Assembly (NCBI GenBank): GCA_030867875.1
Contig: JAOWCC010000570.1
Span: forward strand, 116,612 to 180,611
Source of the DNA: Actinernus sp. WN-2022
Taxonomy: Eukaryota > Cnidaria > Anthozoa > Actiniaria > Actinernidae
Direction of reading: 5' to 3'
Length of the DNA stretch: 64,000 nucleotides
The stretch's first letter is position 1; every line of letters begins with the position of its first letter. The notes below the pieces were generated by a model. The model did not search any database. It saw nothing but the letters and a program-made list of their open reading frames with translations, and was not told the origin of the DNA. The translations under genes were made by a program, and so were the position numbers. Of the stretch, positions 63,817 to 64,000 are shown one piece after another.

Positions 63817-64000
63817 GAACGTTTTTAATATTAGCTCGCGATCAGGAATCTATGAATTTGCTGGAAAGATGGAATCTCTCCGTATGAGAATTTTACGGCA
63901 CATTGAACGTTTTTAATATTAGCTCGCCATCAGGAATCTTATGAATTGCTGGAAAGATGGAATCTCTCCGTTTGAGAATTTTACGGCACATTGAACGTTT

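Larger units (their letters stand above)
1..64000 (+). repeat. 88-bp satellite DNA array, single family, fills the window
   Basis: Every part of the window is the same 88-bp unit in the same orientation, about 730 copies. I saw no inverted monomer, no unique spacer and no inserted element. Most copies differ from consensus by zero to a few bases. Usual length is 88 bp; recurrent length variants are 87 bp (one T lost from the T-run, or CACTTG in place of CACATTG) and 76-77 bp (an 11-bp internal deletion). The array is open at both ends, so its full size is unknown. An array of this kind is typical of eukaryotic heterochromatin, such as centromeres or pericentromeres; that placement is inference. 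No stretch contains anything else, so the gene-free statement applies throughout. Confidence 0.98.
61688..64000 (+). repeat. Window-end copy of the 2.3-kb segment shared with 1.5-3.8 kb
   Basis: This is the partner of 1504-3810. It carries the same ordered rare variants, including GGAAGCTCTCC (62638), AGAGGG (about 62723 and 62811) and GATAAGG (63223, 63311). It also carries several private single-base indels: T lost near 62921, T gained near 63090, T gained near 63390, G gained near 63398, G lost near 63511, and compensating T changes near 63940. The partner at 2.6-3.8 kb lacks all of these. The segment continues past the window end. Confidence 0.85.

Noticed and set aside
1..64000. CRISPR-like regular repeats
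   Set aside because: There is no alternation of short repeat and unique spacer; the entire 88 bp is repeated. No cas genes.
1..64000. Inverted segments or a minus-strand gene
   Set aside because: I looked for reverse-complement monomers and for long reverse frames and found none; orientation is constant.
1..64000. Bacterial or plasmid origin iteron array
   Set aside because: Iterons are few and about 20 bp long, next to a replication gene. Hundreds of 88-bp monomers without any gene do not fit.

Overview
The whole 64 kb window is one uninterrupted tandem array of a single satellite DNA family. I found no gene, RNA gene, transposon, CRISPR array or unique spacer. The basic monomer is 88 bp, so there are about 730 copies. 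All lie head to tail in the same (+) orientation, and the array runs off both ends of the window. The consensus monomer has 33 G+C in 88 bp (37.5% GC) and five CpG dinucleotides. It opens with a T-run next to the 8-bp palindrome TAATATTA, followed at once by the palindrome TCGCGA. I do not recognise this family from memory. A homogeneous array this long points to constitutive heterochromatin (centromeric, pericentromeric or subtelomeric) of a eukaryote, but the species cannot be told from the sequence. The intact CpGs argue mildly for a genome without heavy CpG methylation, or for a very recent array.

Diagnostic variants (single substitutions, 1-bp indels, an 11-bp deletion) divide the array into blocks. 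Approximate layout: 1-1.5 kb, short 4-mer and 3-mer duplications. 1.5-3.8 kb, a block whose closest relative in the window is the far end (61.69-64.0 kb, about 60.18 kb away). 4.65-12.9 kb, a block built around a GAACCTG...TTTTGTTATTAG three-monomer cassette, with a 3.2 kb segment repeated at an offset of 5011 bp. 13-27.4 kb, cassettes carrying the GGATACTCTCC marker, reiterated at 440, 528, 703 bp and larger spacings. 27.4-36.5 kb, 7-mer (615 bp) and 8-mer (703 bp) higher-order repeats, including a near-perfect 2460 bp tandem duplication. 36.5-43.3 kb, a mosaic with 515, 527/614 and 1734 bp duplications. 43.3-47.3 kb, a perfect-looking 2011 bp tandem duplication. 47.3-51.9 kb, 1996/2084 bp and 1655 bp duplications. 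52-57.4 kb, three copies at 1393 and 2009 bp spacing. 57.4-64 kb, 1219 and 2538 bp duplications grading into the block that resembles the window start.

The biology visible here is array turnover, not gene function. Local segments of 3 to 57 monomers have been copied repeatedly, almost always in exact monomer register, leaving nested higher-order repeats whose lengths differ by whole monomers. The short forward open frames of 60-91 codons are by-products: an 87-bp monomer (29 codons) keeps frame with its neighbour, whereas the usual 88-bp monomer soon meets TAA or TGA. I annotate none of them as genes.

Coordinates of duplication borders are approximate, usually to within one monomer, because borders can only be placed between diagnostic variants read by eye.
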